NCBI GenBank assembly: GCA_017549125.1
Contig: JAFYVL010000050.1
Location: 1-64,000 of the forward strand
Length of the DNA stretch: 64,000 bases
Reading direction: 5' to 3'
DNA from: Oscillospiraceae bacterium
GTDB taxonomy: Bacteria > Bacillota > Clostridia > Oscillospirales > Oscillospiraceae
The notes below the pieces were generated by a model. That model saw nothing but the letters and a program-made list of their open reading frames with translations. It did no database searches and was not told the origin of the DNA. This document shows, piece after piece, positions 28,285-38,900 of this stretch. How positions within the stretch are numbered: the first letter of the stretch is position 1; each line of letters opens with the position of its first letter. The translations under genes were made by a program, and so were the position numbers.

Positions 28285-29215
28285 AGTTCACCCACCTCTT
28301 TTGTGTACGCATATTGATACGGGTAATGATCAGAATAATGATTGCCAGAATCCAGCCGGCAGCAGATGCCAGACCGTAGCCGTATTCATAGCTTCTGACA
28401 AACACCATGTTGTAAATATGTTTCACAACCGTATCACTGACCCATCCTGCGGAATCTCCCCAGGCCGGTGTCACATTGGTACCTGCCAGCAAATGCATTT
28501 CTGCCATGGATTGGAAAGCCCAAATCAGCTTCATGGTCAGCAGATATGCGGTTGTGGGAGAAATCGCAGGAAAGGTGATCTTCCAAAATATCTTGGCTTC
28601 GCTGGCACCATCCAGCTTTGCAGCCTCATAATAGGTCTGATCCACATTAGCCAGCGCTGCCTGGAACAGCACAATGCACCAGCCCAAGCCGGCCCACACG
28701 GTCATGACCACTGCCGCCAGCATGAAGATCCAGGGAGAGTCAATGAGCCAGCCGACAGGCTCATAACCGAATTTTTCCAGCAGCGCATTCAGCAAACCGC
28801 CTTCATAACGATAAAGCATGGTTTTGAAGGTCAAGCTGATGACCACGCTGGAGCATACATAGGGGATAAAAAACACAGAACGGAAAAACTTTTTTCCTAT
28901 TTTAGAGCGATTGATCATATAGGCGATCCAAAGAGACAATGCAATACAAATGGGCGCATTGAGTGCATAGAGCAATGTACTCCAATAGGATGCATAGGTA
29001 TATTTATCGCCGTTTGTCAAGATGGTAGAGTAGTTTTCCCAGCCGATATACTCCATATCCTGTAAATCGGTGGAATGTAATTCTGAAAAGGAAACTACAG
29101 CAGATAATACCAGCGGTATCACACCAAAAATCAGAAAACCGATCAAAGGAATGGAACCCGACAAAAATCCGCCAAACTGCGTTTCTCGACCTAATCGTAG
29201 GGGTTTTCTTTTCAT
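28274..29215 (-). CDS. Carbohydrate ABC transporter permease (MalF/UgpA-like)
   Basis: Starting at the ATG at 29215 (MKRKPLRLGRE, behind GGAGATTTAGAT) gives 313 aa; an open frame extends 11 codons further but without a ribosome site. Six membrane helices are visible and the EAA loop reads EAAKLDGASEAKIFWKITFP. It pairs with the MalG-like permease to form the membrane channel. The gene follows the giant GH43/SGNH gene, separated by an intercistronic hairpin at 29242-29275. Confidence 0.92.
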   Translation of the reverse strand: MKRKPLRLGRETQFGGFLSGSIPLIGFLIFGVIPLVLSAVVSFSELHSTDLQDMEYIGWENYSTILTNGDKYTYASYWSTLLYALNAPICIALSLWIAYMINRSKIGKKFFRSVFFIPYVCSSVVISLTFKTMLYRYEGGLLNALLEKFGYEPVGWLIDSPWIFMLAAVVMTVWAGLGWCIVLFQAALANVDQTYYEAAKLDGASEAKIFWKITFPAISPTTAYLLTMKLIWAFQSMAEMHLLAGTNVTPAWGDSAGWVSDTVVKHIYNMVFVRSYEYGYGLASAAGWILAIIILIITRINMRTQKRWVNYDF

Positions 29216-29241
29216 ATCTAAATCTCCATTTTTGCGTCTAC

Positions 29242-29275
29242 ACCCCACTACCGGTCAAAAGACCGGCAGTGGGGT
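29242..29275 (-). other. Intercistronic hairpin between the giant GH43/SGNH gene and the permease genes
   Basis: ACCCCACTACCGGTC and GACCGGCAGTGGGGT pair with one mismatch around an AAAA loop. On the minus strand no T-run follows; on the plus strand TTTTGTTT does. It may separate expression of the giant secreted protein from the transporter (processing or attenuation) and also block antisense transcription. Confidence 0.6.
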
Positions 29276-29298
29276 TTTGTTTGGAGGACACTGTAAGA

Positions 29299-32200
29299 TT
29301 ACAGTGCGCTGAGAATGGCCTTCTCCAGCACGGCAGCCATCTTTGCGATACCTGCATTGTTGGGGTGCGTGCCATCATGGGTATAGTCGTTATAATTGCT
29401 TGTGGTAATACCGCTGTCAGCCGCAATATCTACCAGAACCACATTGTCATAGTGGGCTGCCAGCTCGCGGATACGGGCATTGTAGGAATTGAGCAGATTC
29501 CAGTTGGTGTTGTAACCGCTGGGAATCAAGGTACACACAAAAATCTGTGCATCGGGGTACAGCTTGCTTGCCTTTTCCAGGGTAATGATATAGGCCTCGG
29601 TAAAGGTAGCAGGTGCTTTATAGCCGCTGCCGGAGACCACACCGGTGTAGGTATCTGCAGTCAGCTCGCCCAGAGTAACACCGCCAATATAGTCATTGGT
29701 ACCCATGTGGATCACGATGATATCCGGCTTGGTGCCCTTCAAATTACCGGTGTTAGCACCCAGGTTTTCCACACGGACATAGCCGGCAGGCGCCAGAATT
29801 GCACCGCCCGCCTCAATGAGCCGGTTGCCGTTGTGGGAATTGTTGACCAGCAAATTCATGTCATACTTTTCCATGACCTGTCCCCAATAGGTTTCTTCGT
29901 AGCTATTGAGCACATTCTGCCATGCACCGTTATACCAGGCATGGTAGGTGGAAATGGTAGTGTTATTGACACCGTTGTTGGAAACACCTTCATAGGTGGT
30001 AATGCTGTCACCCAGCAAGGAAACATACTTGTTCTTCAGAACATCGGTGTCCACCTCGGGGGTAACGTCACCATTGGCGATGCCGCTGACAGTCACATTG
30101 ACATTGCTATAGCGCAGGCCGCAAGCTACTCTGGTGAACATACCCAGCTGATAGGCCGTACCGGAAGCAAAGCCGCCGAACTGGCTGTCGGTCAGAGGGA
30201 ATGTCCAGGCATGCTGCAGACCCTCACCTTCCTTGCCGAAATAAGCACGCAAGGTGTCATTGTCCACGGTGATCTTGTAGTTGATGGTCATGGCATCCTC
30301 ATAACGATAGTAGAATGCGCATGCAGGATAATTCCACCAGGCATTGGTATCATTGTAGATGGTGTTGTTGCCTTCGTTGTCCAGACCGGCCGCATGCTCC
30401 TTAATGGAGAACCATTGGGTCTTGCCGGTTGCATCCTTCACACCGAAGGACAGGATCACGTCTGCCACATTATCTCTGTTTACAGTACCGCTATACTCCC
30501 ATGTGGTTGCATAGCTGCCATTGGCATCGGCCGCAAAGAACATCTCCGTGGTATTCTGGGTACCGTCATTGGTAATGGTACCTGCCAGCTTACCATAGCT
30601 TAAGCCCTGGGAAGCGCTGGCAACATGGAACTTGTAAGGAGCGTTTTCAGCCTTCACGGAAACATCGGTAAAGCGCAGGCCGCAAGCTACTCTGGTGAAC
30701 ATACCCAGCTGATACTCAGAATCCGCAGCAAAGCCGCCAAACTGGCTGTCAGTCAGGGGGAAGGACCATGCCTGCTGCAGGTCTTCGCCTACCTTGCCAA
30801 AATATGCCTTCAACACATCATTCTCAACGGTGATCTTGTAGTTGATGGTCATGGCATCTTCATAACGATAGTAGAATGCGCAGGCAGGATAATTCCACCA
30901 GGCATTGGTATCATTATAGATAGTGTTGTTGCCTTCGTTGTCCAGACCGGCCGCATGCTCCTTAATGGAGAACCATTGGGTCTTACCGGACTGATCCTTC
31001 ACGCCGAAGGACAGGATCATGTCTGCTACATTATCTCTGTTGATGGTGCCGCTGAACTCCCACTTGTTGGCATAGCCGCCCTTTTCGTTGGCAGCGAAGA
31101 ACAATTCGGTGGTGTACTGGCTACCGTCAACGGTGATGGTGTTGGTGGTCTTACCGGGGCGAACACCCTCAGAAGCACTGCTTACATAGTAGTTAAAGGG
31201 AGTATTCTCTGCGGAAACGGAAACATCCGTAAAGGTCATGTTACCGGGAGTGGAGTAGATACCCACCTGGTACTTGGTGTCCATTGCGAAGCCGCCAAAC
31301 TGGCTGTCAGTCAGGGGGAATGTCCAGGCATGCTGCAGGTTATTGGCATCATAGCCAAAGTATGCATACAGCACATCGTCCCGAACAACGATCTTATAAG
31401 CCAGATTCAGAGAATTGTTCCAATAGAAGTTACAGGAAGGTTCATTCCACCAGGCATGGGTGCCGTCATAAATGGTAGTGGAGGCTTCCTTATCCAGACC
31501 GGCAGCGTGCTCCTTAATGGAGAACCACTGACTTCTGCCATGGGCATCACGGACACCGAAGGACAGCAACAGACCTTCTGTCCACTCCTTGTTGATGTAG
31601 CCGCTGATCTCCCAGTTGCGTGCATAAGCGCCATAGGCATCTGCACCGAAGTAGATCTCGCTATTGCCGGAGTTGGAGGTATAGATCTCTGCCTCATAAG
31701 CATTGACAAGCACAGCATTAGATTTGCTTGCCACATGGAACAGAGGATCTGCAGTGTTTTCACCGCTGCCGTCCACGGCAGAGCCATCTCTCTGGGTCAA
31801 TACGATGCCCTTGTTGTTGGCGATCACATTGAACAGTTCCGGTCTGCATACACCGGAGTCGGGTGCATGGAGTACCAAAGTCTCTACGCCTTCCAGGTCT
31901 GTAAAGATCATGCCGTGACCACCGTCGGTGGTATACAGCTTTACTGTATCAGCCTTCAAGCTGACCTTTGCGCCGATGGAAGAGAACTTGGTTGCCAGCT
32001 GGGCATAAACCATGTTGCCATCTACATCCATCTTGGTGGACCACAGCAGATAGTTCTGACCGTTCAAATCGGTATAGGTCTTAGGACCGTCGGTAACGCT
32101 GGAAGCGTTTGTTCCCAGCAGTTCATCCCAGAAGGAGGTCAGATCGCCTGCACCGAACCACTCCTTAGCATCGCCAACGGTGGTTTTCAGATCTGCAGAC

Positions 32201-35200
32201 AGCTGGACATAGTTCATAGTGCCGGTGCCGCTGTAATTACGGCAAGCGCACTGCCATTCATGGGCATACACCAGGTAAGGTGTGCCATTTTCAATGTACA
32301 AAGTGCCGTCCAGGCAGGAGTGACCTGCAGGTGTGATAGGACCGTCAGACCAAGGCGCAAAGGGGCCAACAGGGCTGGAAGCCTTCAGCACAGCAGTACC
32401 CTGCTGATTGGTAGTACCCTCCTGGGTAAAGGTTGCGAACATATAGTATGCGCCGTCATAGGCATAAACCTCGGGAGCCCAGTAGGCAGCTTCTGCGCCT
32501 TCTACATTTGCTGCGGCATTGCCCCAGAAGTCTTCGCTTCCTGTGAAGCAAGCACCCTCTGCGATCCAGTAGTTCAGATCCTTACTGCTGTAGACATTGA
32601 AAGAACCAAAGTTCTGGGTGCCATACAGATAATAAGTATCATTGTCTACCAGGATGAAGGGATCACGAATCTGGATCTCTTCACGACGGAGGATCTTGCT
32701 GGGATTGCTTTCTACACCCTTTGCAGTAACCTTCACATCAGAAATAGTAAAGGCACAGGGGTCAACCGTACGGATACCGATCCGGTAAGCGTCACCGGTT
32801 ACGAAGTGGCCGAACATAGCGTTGGTCAAAGGCAGATTCCATGCCAGCTTCAGATCGGAGTTGTCTGCACCAAAGTACATCTTCAAGGTGTCCTTCTCGA
32901 TCACCAGCTTGTAGCTGATGGTATCGGTGCCACGATCAAAGAAGTTCTTGGCAGCGGCATTGGGGAATACATAAGTGCCGTCGGGCTTATACTCGGTATC
33001 CCACCAGTTGTAGAACCACTGACGAGACATGGAGTCACCCAGAATGGTGAACCACTGCTCACGGCCGGCAGCATCGAACACACCGAAGGACACAAACAGA
33101 GTCTCATCCTTGCTGTTGGTCTTCTTCAGAGTACCGGTCATTTCCCAATCGGTAGCGTAGGCTGCGTTGGGAGAAGCCTTCAGATAGGTCTCGGTATTGC
33201 CGGAACCATCTGCAGTGATCACGCCGTTAACGGTATCTGCGCTGATGCCGCCTACGGTGTTTTCCACATACATGGGATCGGGAGTATTGTCAGAGGTTGC
33301 CTTCACATCGGTGAAGTTCATAGCGCATGCCACGCGAGAGAAGATACCAACCTGATACTCACTATCCACACCGAAGCCGCCAAACTGGCTATCGGTCAAG
33401 GGGAAGGTCCAGGCATGCTGCAAGTTATTGGCATCATAGCCAAAGTATGCACGCAGCACATCGTCCTGCACAGTGATCTTATAAGCCAGAGTCAGAGAAT
33501 TGTTCCAGTAGAAGTTGCAAGCAGGTTCGTTCCACCAGGCATTCACATCATTATAAATGGTGTTGTTGCCTTCGTTGTCCAGACCGGCTGCGTGTTCCTT
33601 AATGGAGAACCACTGGGTCTTGCCGCTGGCATCCTTCACACCGAAGGACAGGATCATGCCCTCGGTCCAGGCCTTGTTAATAAAGCCGCTGATCTCCCAG
33701 TTGCGGGCATAGCCATTCTCACCAACGCCTGCAAAGAACAGTTCGGTGGTATTCTGGCTGCCGTCATAGGTGACAGTACCGGCAGTCCGGTCATAGGAAA
33801 TACCGGCAGAATTGCTTGCTACCTGGAAATTGTCAGCTGCGTTATTGGTCTGGGTCTTGACAGAGGTCATCTCCAAACCACAGGGAACGCGGGTGAAAAT
33901 ACCCAGCTGGTATTCAGAATCCACAGCAAAGCCGCCAAACTGGCTGTCCGTCAAGGGGAAGGACCATGCCTGCTGCAACTCCTCGCCTACCTTGCCGAAA
34001 TATGCCTTCAGCACATCATCCACTACCGTAATCTTGTAGTTGATGGTCATAGCGTCCTCATAGCGATAGTAGAAAGCGCAGGCAGGATAATTCCACCAAG
34101 CATGTACATCATCATAAATGGTGTTGTTGCCTTCGTTGTCCAGACCGGCTGCATGCTCCTTAATGGAGAACCATTGGGTCTTACCGGACTTATCCTTCAC
34201 ACCGAAGGACAGGATCATGTCTGCCACATTCTCACGAGTGACCGTACCGGTCAGCTCCCAGTTACGGGCATAGCCGTCATTGTCCTTAGCACCGAAGAAG
34301 ATCTCGGTGGTATTCTGTGCGCCATCATAGCTGACAGTACCGGCAGTCTTGTCATAGGTAATGCCGGCGGTGCTGCTGGCTACCTGGAAGCTGTCGGGGG
34401 TATTATCGGTGGTAATCTCCATATTGGACATTTCCAGACCGCAGGTGTTATGTACATAGATACCCAGCTGATACTCGGAATCTGCGGTGAAGCCACCAAA
34501 GCGAGCATCGGTCAGAGGGAAGGTCCAGGCATGACGCAGTTCCTCGCCTACCTTGCCGAAATAGGCCTTCAGCACATCATCCACTACGGTGATCTTGTAG
34601 TTGATGGTCATAAAGTTCTCATACCGCCAGTAGAAGCTGCAAGCAGGCTCATTCCACCAAGCATGTACATCGTCATAAATGGTGGTATTGCCTTCCTTGT
34701 CCAGGCTGGCAGCATGTTCCTTAATGCCAAACCACTGGGTCTTTCCTTCCTTATCCTTCACGCCGAAGGACAAAACCATGCCCTCTGCATTTTCACGGGT
34801 GACCGTACCGGTCAGCTCCCAGTTACGGGCATAGGCCTGGTCATCAGATGCCTTGAAGAAAACTTCCACATCCTCAGAACCGGAAATAGACAGGGTTTCT
34901 GTCTCGTCGTTTTGGATCACGTTGCCGGAGGTGGTATCCACCATGTAGGGCTCGTAAGCCAGAATGGTTGCAATATCCCAATTGCTGATGGAATGGGCAG
35001 TGCACAGGTTGCGAACTGCCAGCTTCTGAGCTCTGGAATAACCGGCAAAATCATCGTTGACGATCTCCAGCATTTCTCTGAGGGTGTAGCTGTAATCAGC
35101 ACTCTCAATCATCGTGCCATTGGACAGCTTCATCCAAACAGAGGCATACACTTTGGTTTCACCAAAGTTTTCAACATCAAAGTTCTTCAGCAGCAGAGAC

Positions 35201-35862
35201 AGCTCCTTACCGGAAGCAAAATCTGCGCTGCTCTTTCCACGGGAAACAGGATTGTAGCCTTCCAGCCACAAAGTGTAGCCAAAAGCTTCCGCTTCGTCCA
35301 ACTGTGCCTGCACAGTGGCATCGCCATAAAACGCAGCCTTATAGCCAACGCCGGTAGCGGCAGGCTTCAGACTCATATGGGTAATACCCATATAGATACG
35401 GTGGAAGGTGTAACCTTCTTCACCCTGCACTGCCACATAACGGCAAATACTGCCCAGGCGCGTGCCATCCTCCTTAAACTGCTCAACGGGTGCGCCACCG
35501 GTAATAACAGCGCGCAACACACCCACATTGGCATCGGAGTATTCGTTGGTGGTGGAGTCCATACCGTACAGGTCATAACCGTTCAGGTTAATGGAACCAC
35601 CCAGGTCATTACCGTTCAGATCAATGTACAGATCCGCATTGAGGGTAATGTCCGCTTCCGCATCTGCCTCCAGTACCACATACTGTGTGGTGCTGTCATA
35701 GGCCGCCAAAGCGTCCTGCAAGGATGCATGGCTGCTGACCAAACCTGCCGCATTGTACAGCTTTACGGGATTTGTTTCGTCCGCAAAAACTGTCAACATC
35801 ATGCAAGAAAGCAGCATTGCAACCGCAAGAACCATGGCAAGTGTTCTTTTCGCAGTTTTCAT
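29299..35862 (-). CDS. Giant secreted GH43 plus SGNH esterase with seven beta-sandwich repeats
   Basis: The 2,187-aa protein has a signal peptide (LAMVLAVAMLLSCMMLTVFA). Residues about 40-300 are the module also seen at 12664-13524 (FHRIYMGITHMSL). Seven copies of a roughly 185-aa beta-sandwich follow, four before and three after the GH43 domain, marked by LSFGVKD..GKTQWFSIKEH and FPLTDSQFGGF. The GH43 domain (about 1058-1350) shows IQIRDPFILVDNDTYYLYGT, YWAPEVYAYDGAYYMFAT and SCLDGTLYIENGTPYLVY; the usual EGP is DGP (SVTDGPKTYT), as I recall from some subfamilies. The C-terminal SGNH/GDSL hydrolase (about 1940-2187) has LLGDSITTYEG, HMGTNDYIG and DGTHPNNAG. A combined glycosidase/deacetylase acting on a decorated polymer is inferred. 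Confidence 0.85.
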   Translation of the reverse strand: MKTAKRTLAMVLAVAMLLSCMMLTVFADETNPVKLYNAAGLVSSHASLQDALAAYDSTTQYVVLEADAEADITLNADLYIDLNGNDLGGSINLNGYDLYGMDSTTNEYSDANVGVLRAVITGGAPVEQFKEDGTRLGSICRYVAVQGEEGYTFHRIYMGITHMSLKPAATGVGYKAAFYGDATVQAQLDEAEAFGYTLWLEGYNPVSRGKSSADFASGKELSLLLKNFDVENFGETKVYASVWMKLSNGTMIESADYSYTLREMLEIVNDDFAGYSRAQKLAVRNLCTAHSISNWDIATILAYEPYMVDTTSGNVIQNDETETLSISGSEDVEVFFKASDDQAYARNWELTGTVTRENAEGMVLSFGVKDKEGKTQWFGIKEHAASLDKEGNTTIYDDVHAWWNEPACSFYWRYENFMTINYKITVVDDVLKAYFGKVGEELRHAWTFPLTDARFGGFTADSEYQLGIYVHNTCGLEMSNMEITTDNTPDSFQVASSTAGITYDKTAGTVSYDGAQNTTEIFFGAKDNDGYARNWELTGTVTRENVADMILSFGVKDKSGKTQWFSIKEHAAGLDNEGNNTIYDDVHAWWNYPACAFYYRYEDAMTINYKITVVDDVLKAYFGKVGEELQQAWSFPLTDSQFGGFAVDSEYQLGIFTRVPCGLEMTSVKTQTNNAADNFQVASNSAGISYDRTAGTVTYDGSQNTTELFFAGVGENGYARNWEISGFINKAWTEGMILSFGVKDASGKTQWFSIKEHAAGLDNEGNNTIYNDVNAWWNEPACNFYWNNSLTLAYKITVQDDVLRAYFGYDANNLQHAWTFPLTDSQFGGFGVDSEYQVGIFSRVACAMNFTDVKATSDNTPDPMYVENTVGGISADTVNGVITADGSGNTETYLKASPNAAYATDWEMTGTLKKTNSKDETLFVSFGVFDAAGREQWFTILGDSMSRQWFYNWWDTEYKPDGTYVFPNAAAKNFFDRGTDTISYKLVIEKDTLKMYFGADNSDLKLAWNLPLTNAMFGHFVTGDAYRIGIRTVDPCAFTISDVKVTAKGVESNPSKILRREEIQIRDPFILVDNDTYYLYGTQNFGSFNVYSSKDLNYWIAEGACFTGSEDFWGNAAANVEGAEAAYWAPEVYAYDGAYYMFATFTQEGTTNQQGTAVLKASSPVGPFAPWSDGPITPAGHSCLDGTLYIENGTPYLVYAHEWQCACRNYSGTGTMNYVQLSADLKTTVGDAKEWFGAGDLTSFWDELLGTNASSVTDGPKTYTDLNGQNYLLWSTKMDVDGNMVYAQLATKFSSIGAKVSLKADTVKLYTTDGGHGMIFTDLEGVETLVLHAPDSGVCRPELFNVIANNKGIVLTQRDGSAVDGSGENTADPLFHVASKSNAVLVNAYEAEIYTSNSGNSEIYFGADAYGAYARNWEISGYINKEWTEGLLLSFGVRDAHGRSQWFSIKEHAAGLDKEASTTIYDGTHAWWNEPSCNFYWNNSLNLAYKIVVRDDVLYAYFGYDANNLQHAWTFPLTDSQFGGFAMDTKYQVGIYSTPGNMTFTDVSVSAENTPFNYYVSSASEGVRPGKTTNTITVDGSQYTTELFFAANEKGGYANKWEFSGTINRDNVADMILSFGVKDQSGKTQWFSIKEHAAGLDNEGNNTIYNDTNAWWNYPACAFYYRYEDAMTINYKITVENDVLKAYFGKVGEDLQQAWSFPLTDSQFGGFAADSEYQLGMFTRVACGLRFTDVSVKAENAPYKFHVASASQGLSYGKLAGTITNDGTQNTTEMFFAADANGSYATTWEYSGTVNRDNVADVILSFGVKDATGKTQWFSIKEHAAGLDNEGNNTIYNDTNAWWNYPACAFYYRYEDAMTINYKITVDNDTLRAYFGKEGEGLQHAWTFPLTDSQFGGFASGTAYQLGMFTRVACGLRYSNVNVTVSGIANGDVTPEVDTDVLKNKYVSLLGDSITTYEGVSNNGVNNTTISTYHAWYNGAWQNVLNSYEETYWGQVMEKYDMNLLVNNSHNGNRLIEAGGAILAPAGYVRVENLGANTGNLKGTKPDIIVIHMGTNDYIGGVTLGELTADTYTGVVSGSGYKAPATFTEAYIITLEKASKLYPDAQIFVCTLIPSGYNTNWNLLNSYNARIRELAAHYDNVVLVDIAADSGITTSNYNDYTHDGTHPNNAGIAKMAAVLEKAILSAL

Positions 35863-35935
35863 ATTGTTTCCTCCTTAATATTTTAACGCTCTTGAGCGTT
35901 GAATTACAGATTTCCACCTGCAAGACCGCAGGCTG

Positions 35936-38900
35936 TTAATCAGCCTGGGTCTTTACTTGCAGATCAGAAATGGTCAGCTTACAGGGGTCAACTGTGTTGA
36001 TACCCAGCTGATACCGGCTACCGGCTGTGAAGCCGCCCCACAAGCTTTTCGTCAAGGGAAGATTCCAAGAGAGGGTCAATGTACCGGCCTGTGGATCATA
36101 GGTGGTATTGGTTGCCTTGGAAACATAGAACTTAGTCTCTGACACAGCCTCTCCTACCTGCACCTGCACATTGGTCATCTCCATCTGGCAAGCCACTCTT
36201 GTGAACATGCCCAGCTGATACTGACTACCAACCGCAAAGCCACCAAACTGGCTGTCGGTCAAAGGGAATTGCCAGGCTTGCTGCAGATCCTCGCCTACCT
36301 TACCGAAATATGCCTTCAACACATCATTCTCAACAGTGATCTTGTAGTGGATGGTCATGGCATCGGCATACCGCCAGTAGAAAGCACAGGAAGCGTAATT
36401 CCACCAGGCATGGGTTCCGTCATAGATCATGTTGTTGCCCTGGTTATCCAGACCTGCCGCATGCTCCTTAATGGAGAACCATTGGGTCTTGCCGGTTTGA
36501 TCCTTTACACCGAAGGACAAAATCATGTTTTCCACATTTTCACGGGTCACCGTACCGGTCAGCTCCCAGGTATTGGCATAGCCGCCGTTTTCGTCTGCAC
36601 CGAAGAACAATTCTGTGGTGTCCTGTGTGCCATTGTAGGTGATCGTTCCTCGATAGGGCTTGGCAATCACGCCATTGGATGCATCAGCAACATAGAAATG
36701 TCTATCTGCAGGATCTGCGCTGTCAACAACCGCTTTTACATCTACATTGGTCATCTTCATGGCACAAGCCCCTCTGGTGAAGATGCCCAGCTGATAGGAA
36801 CTTCCGGATGCGAAACCACCAAACTGGCTATCGGTCAAGGGGAAATACCAGGCCTGCTGCAGACCGGTACTTTCTGTGCCGAAGTAGGCACGCAGAATAT
36901 CGTCCTGGACGGTAATCTTGTAGTGGATGGTCATAAACTCGGGATAGTTCCAGTAGAAGCTGCAAGCAGGCTCATTCCACCAGGCATTCACATCATTGTA
37001 AATGGTGTTCTTGCCTTCGTTGTCCAGACCGACTGCATGCTCCTTAATGGAGAACCATTGGGTCTTGCCGGTTTCATCCTTCACACCGAAGGACAGGAGC
37101 ATGCCTTCTGTCCATGTGCGGGTAATCGTACCGGTCAACTCCCAATTATCGGCATAGCTACCGTTTTCATCTGCCCCGAAGAACAGCTGCGTGCTATTAC
37201 TTGTGGCATCAAAGCCAATCTCTCCGGTATTGGCAGAATGGAACACTCCATCCGTAGCGCCGGCAATATGGAAACGGTCAGCACCGGCCTGCTTGTCAGC
37301 CATTTGACAACCGACCTTTTCCAAGGCCGCGGCATAGGCCACATAACTATCCAGGCTGGGATGTAATCCATCTGCGCAATCGGTGGCAGGATCTGTCATA
37401 GGGCTTTCCACATAAATAACCCCATTTTCCTGGCACCACTGTTTCATTGACCCATTCACAGCCACACGAAGTGCTTCCCGGTCAATATCACTGCGGGGGG
37501 GTATGGAGAACCAATACAAATTACTCCGGGGGAACTTGTCCTTTAGAACCGTAAACAGTTCCTGCAAACCGGAAAGCATGTAATTTGTTTTATCTCCGTA
37601 GCCCAAATTGTTTGTACCGATATTCACCACAATGTTCTTAGGGGAATAATCGTCCAGCCAATCATTTGCGAAGGTCACCCAATGTTGGGTGGTTGTACCG
37701 CTGATGCCCAGGCAAAGTGCCTCTTTGCCCTGGTAAATACCAAAGAAATTCTTGAAGAATTCTGCTTCATCAAAGAAAGAGTCACCAATAAAGACGGTGG
37801 TCACGTCGTTCTTGCCAGCGATCTGAAGCTGATGCTTGCGATCCACAATCTTTTGTGCATATTGGGTAACATCGTAGCGGGTCACATCCACAACATCTGT
37901 TTCCACATGCTCGCCGGTGACTACCCGGACATCTGTCATCTGCATATCACAGGTTTCTCTGGTGAAGATACCCAGCTGATACGCACTTCCCTCTGCAAAG
38001 CCACCAAAACGGCTATCGGTCAAGGGGAAGTACCAGGCCTGCTTCAAGCCGCTGCTATCCGTACCAAAGTAGGCATACAGCACATCATCTGACACTACGA
38101 TCTTGTAGCTGAGTGCCGAAGTATTGTTCCAGTAGAAATTACAGGAAGGTTCATTCCACCAGGCATGCACATCATCATACACAGGATCATTACCTTCGTT
38201 GTCCAGACCAACTGCATGCTCCTTAATGGAGAACCATTGGGTCTTGCCGGACTTATCCTTCACACCGAAAGACAGGAGCATACCTTCTTTGAAGCTTCGG
38301 CTGATATTACCGGTCAGTTCCCAAGCGTTTGCATAGCTGCCCTTTTCATCGGCGGCAAACATCAACTCTGTGGTATCTGTATCCATGTACCAGATCTTAC
38401 CGGCCTGCTCATCATAATCCAGCCAATGACCGGTTTCGCCTGCCACATGGAACTGCAAGGTATTCATATCCTTGGCTTCCATGATACAACCGGCTTTTTC
38501 CAGCTGAGAAGCATACTTTTCATAGGATGCGGCATTGGGATGCAGACCATCGGAGCAATCGGATTCCGGATTCTCGATGGGGTTTTCCACATAGATAATG
38601 CCATTCTCACCGCACCACTTTTTCATGGCGGTATTGATCTGCAGTTTGGCATCCTCTCTGCTCATGTCACTACGCAGAGCAATGGAGAACCAATAAATAT
38701 TACTGTTGGGGAACTCCTGTTTCAGCTTCAGGAAAAATTCCTGCAGGTCTGCGATCACCACGTCGGTATAATCGCCTCTGCCCAGATTGTTAGTGCCAAT
38801 ATTCACCACAATATTCTTGAAATCATATCCACTAAACCAGTCGTTCATAAATGTGACCCAATGGTTGGTGCTTGTACCGCCAATACCGCAGCACAGAGCC

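Noticed and set aside
30625..35886. Plus-strand open frame of 1,753 codons
   Set aside because: Antisense to the GH43/SGNH gene; periodicity comes from the minus-strand beta-sandwich repeats and no start signal is present.
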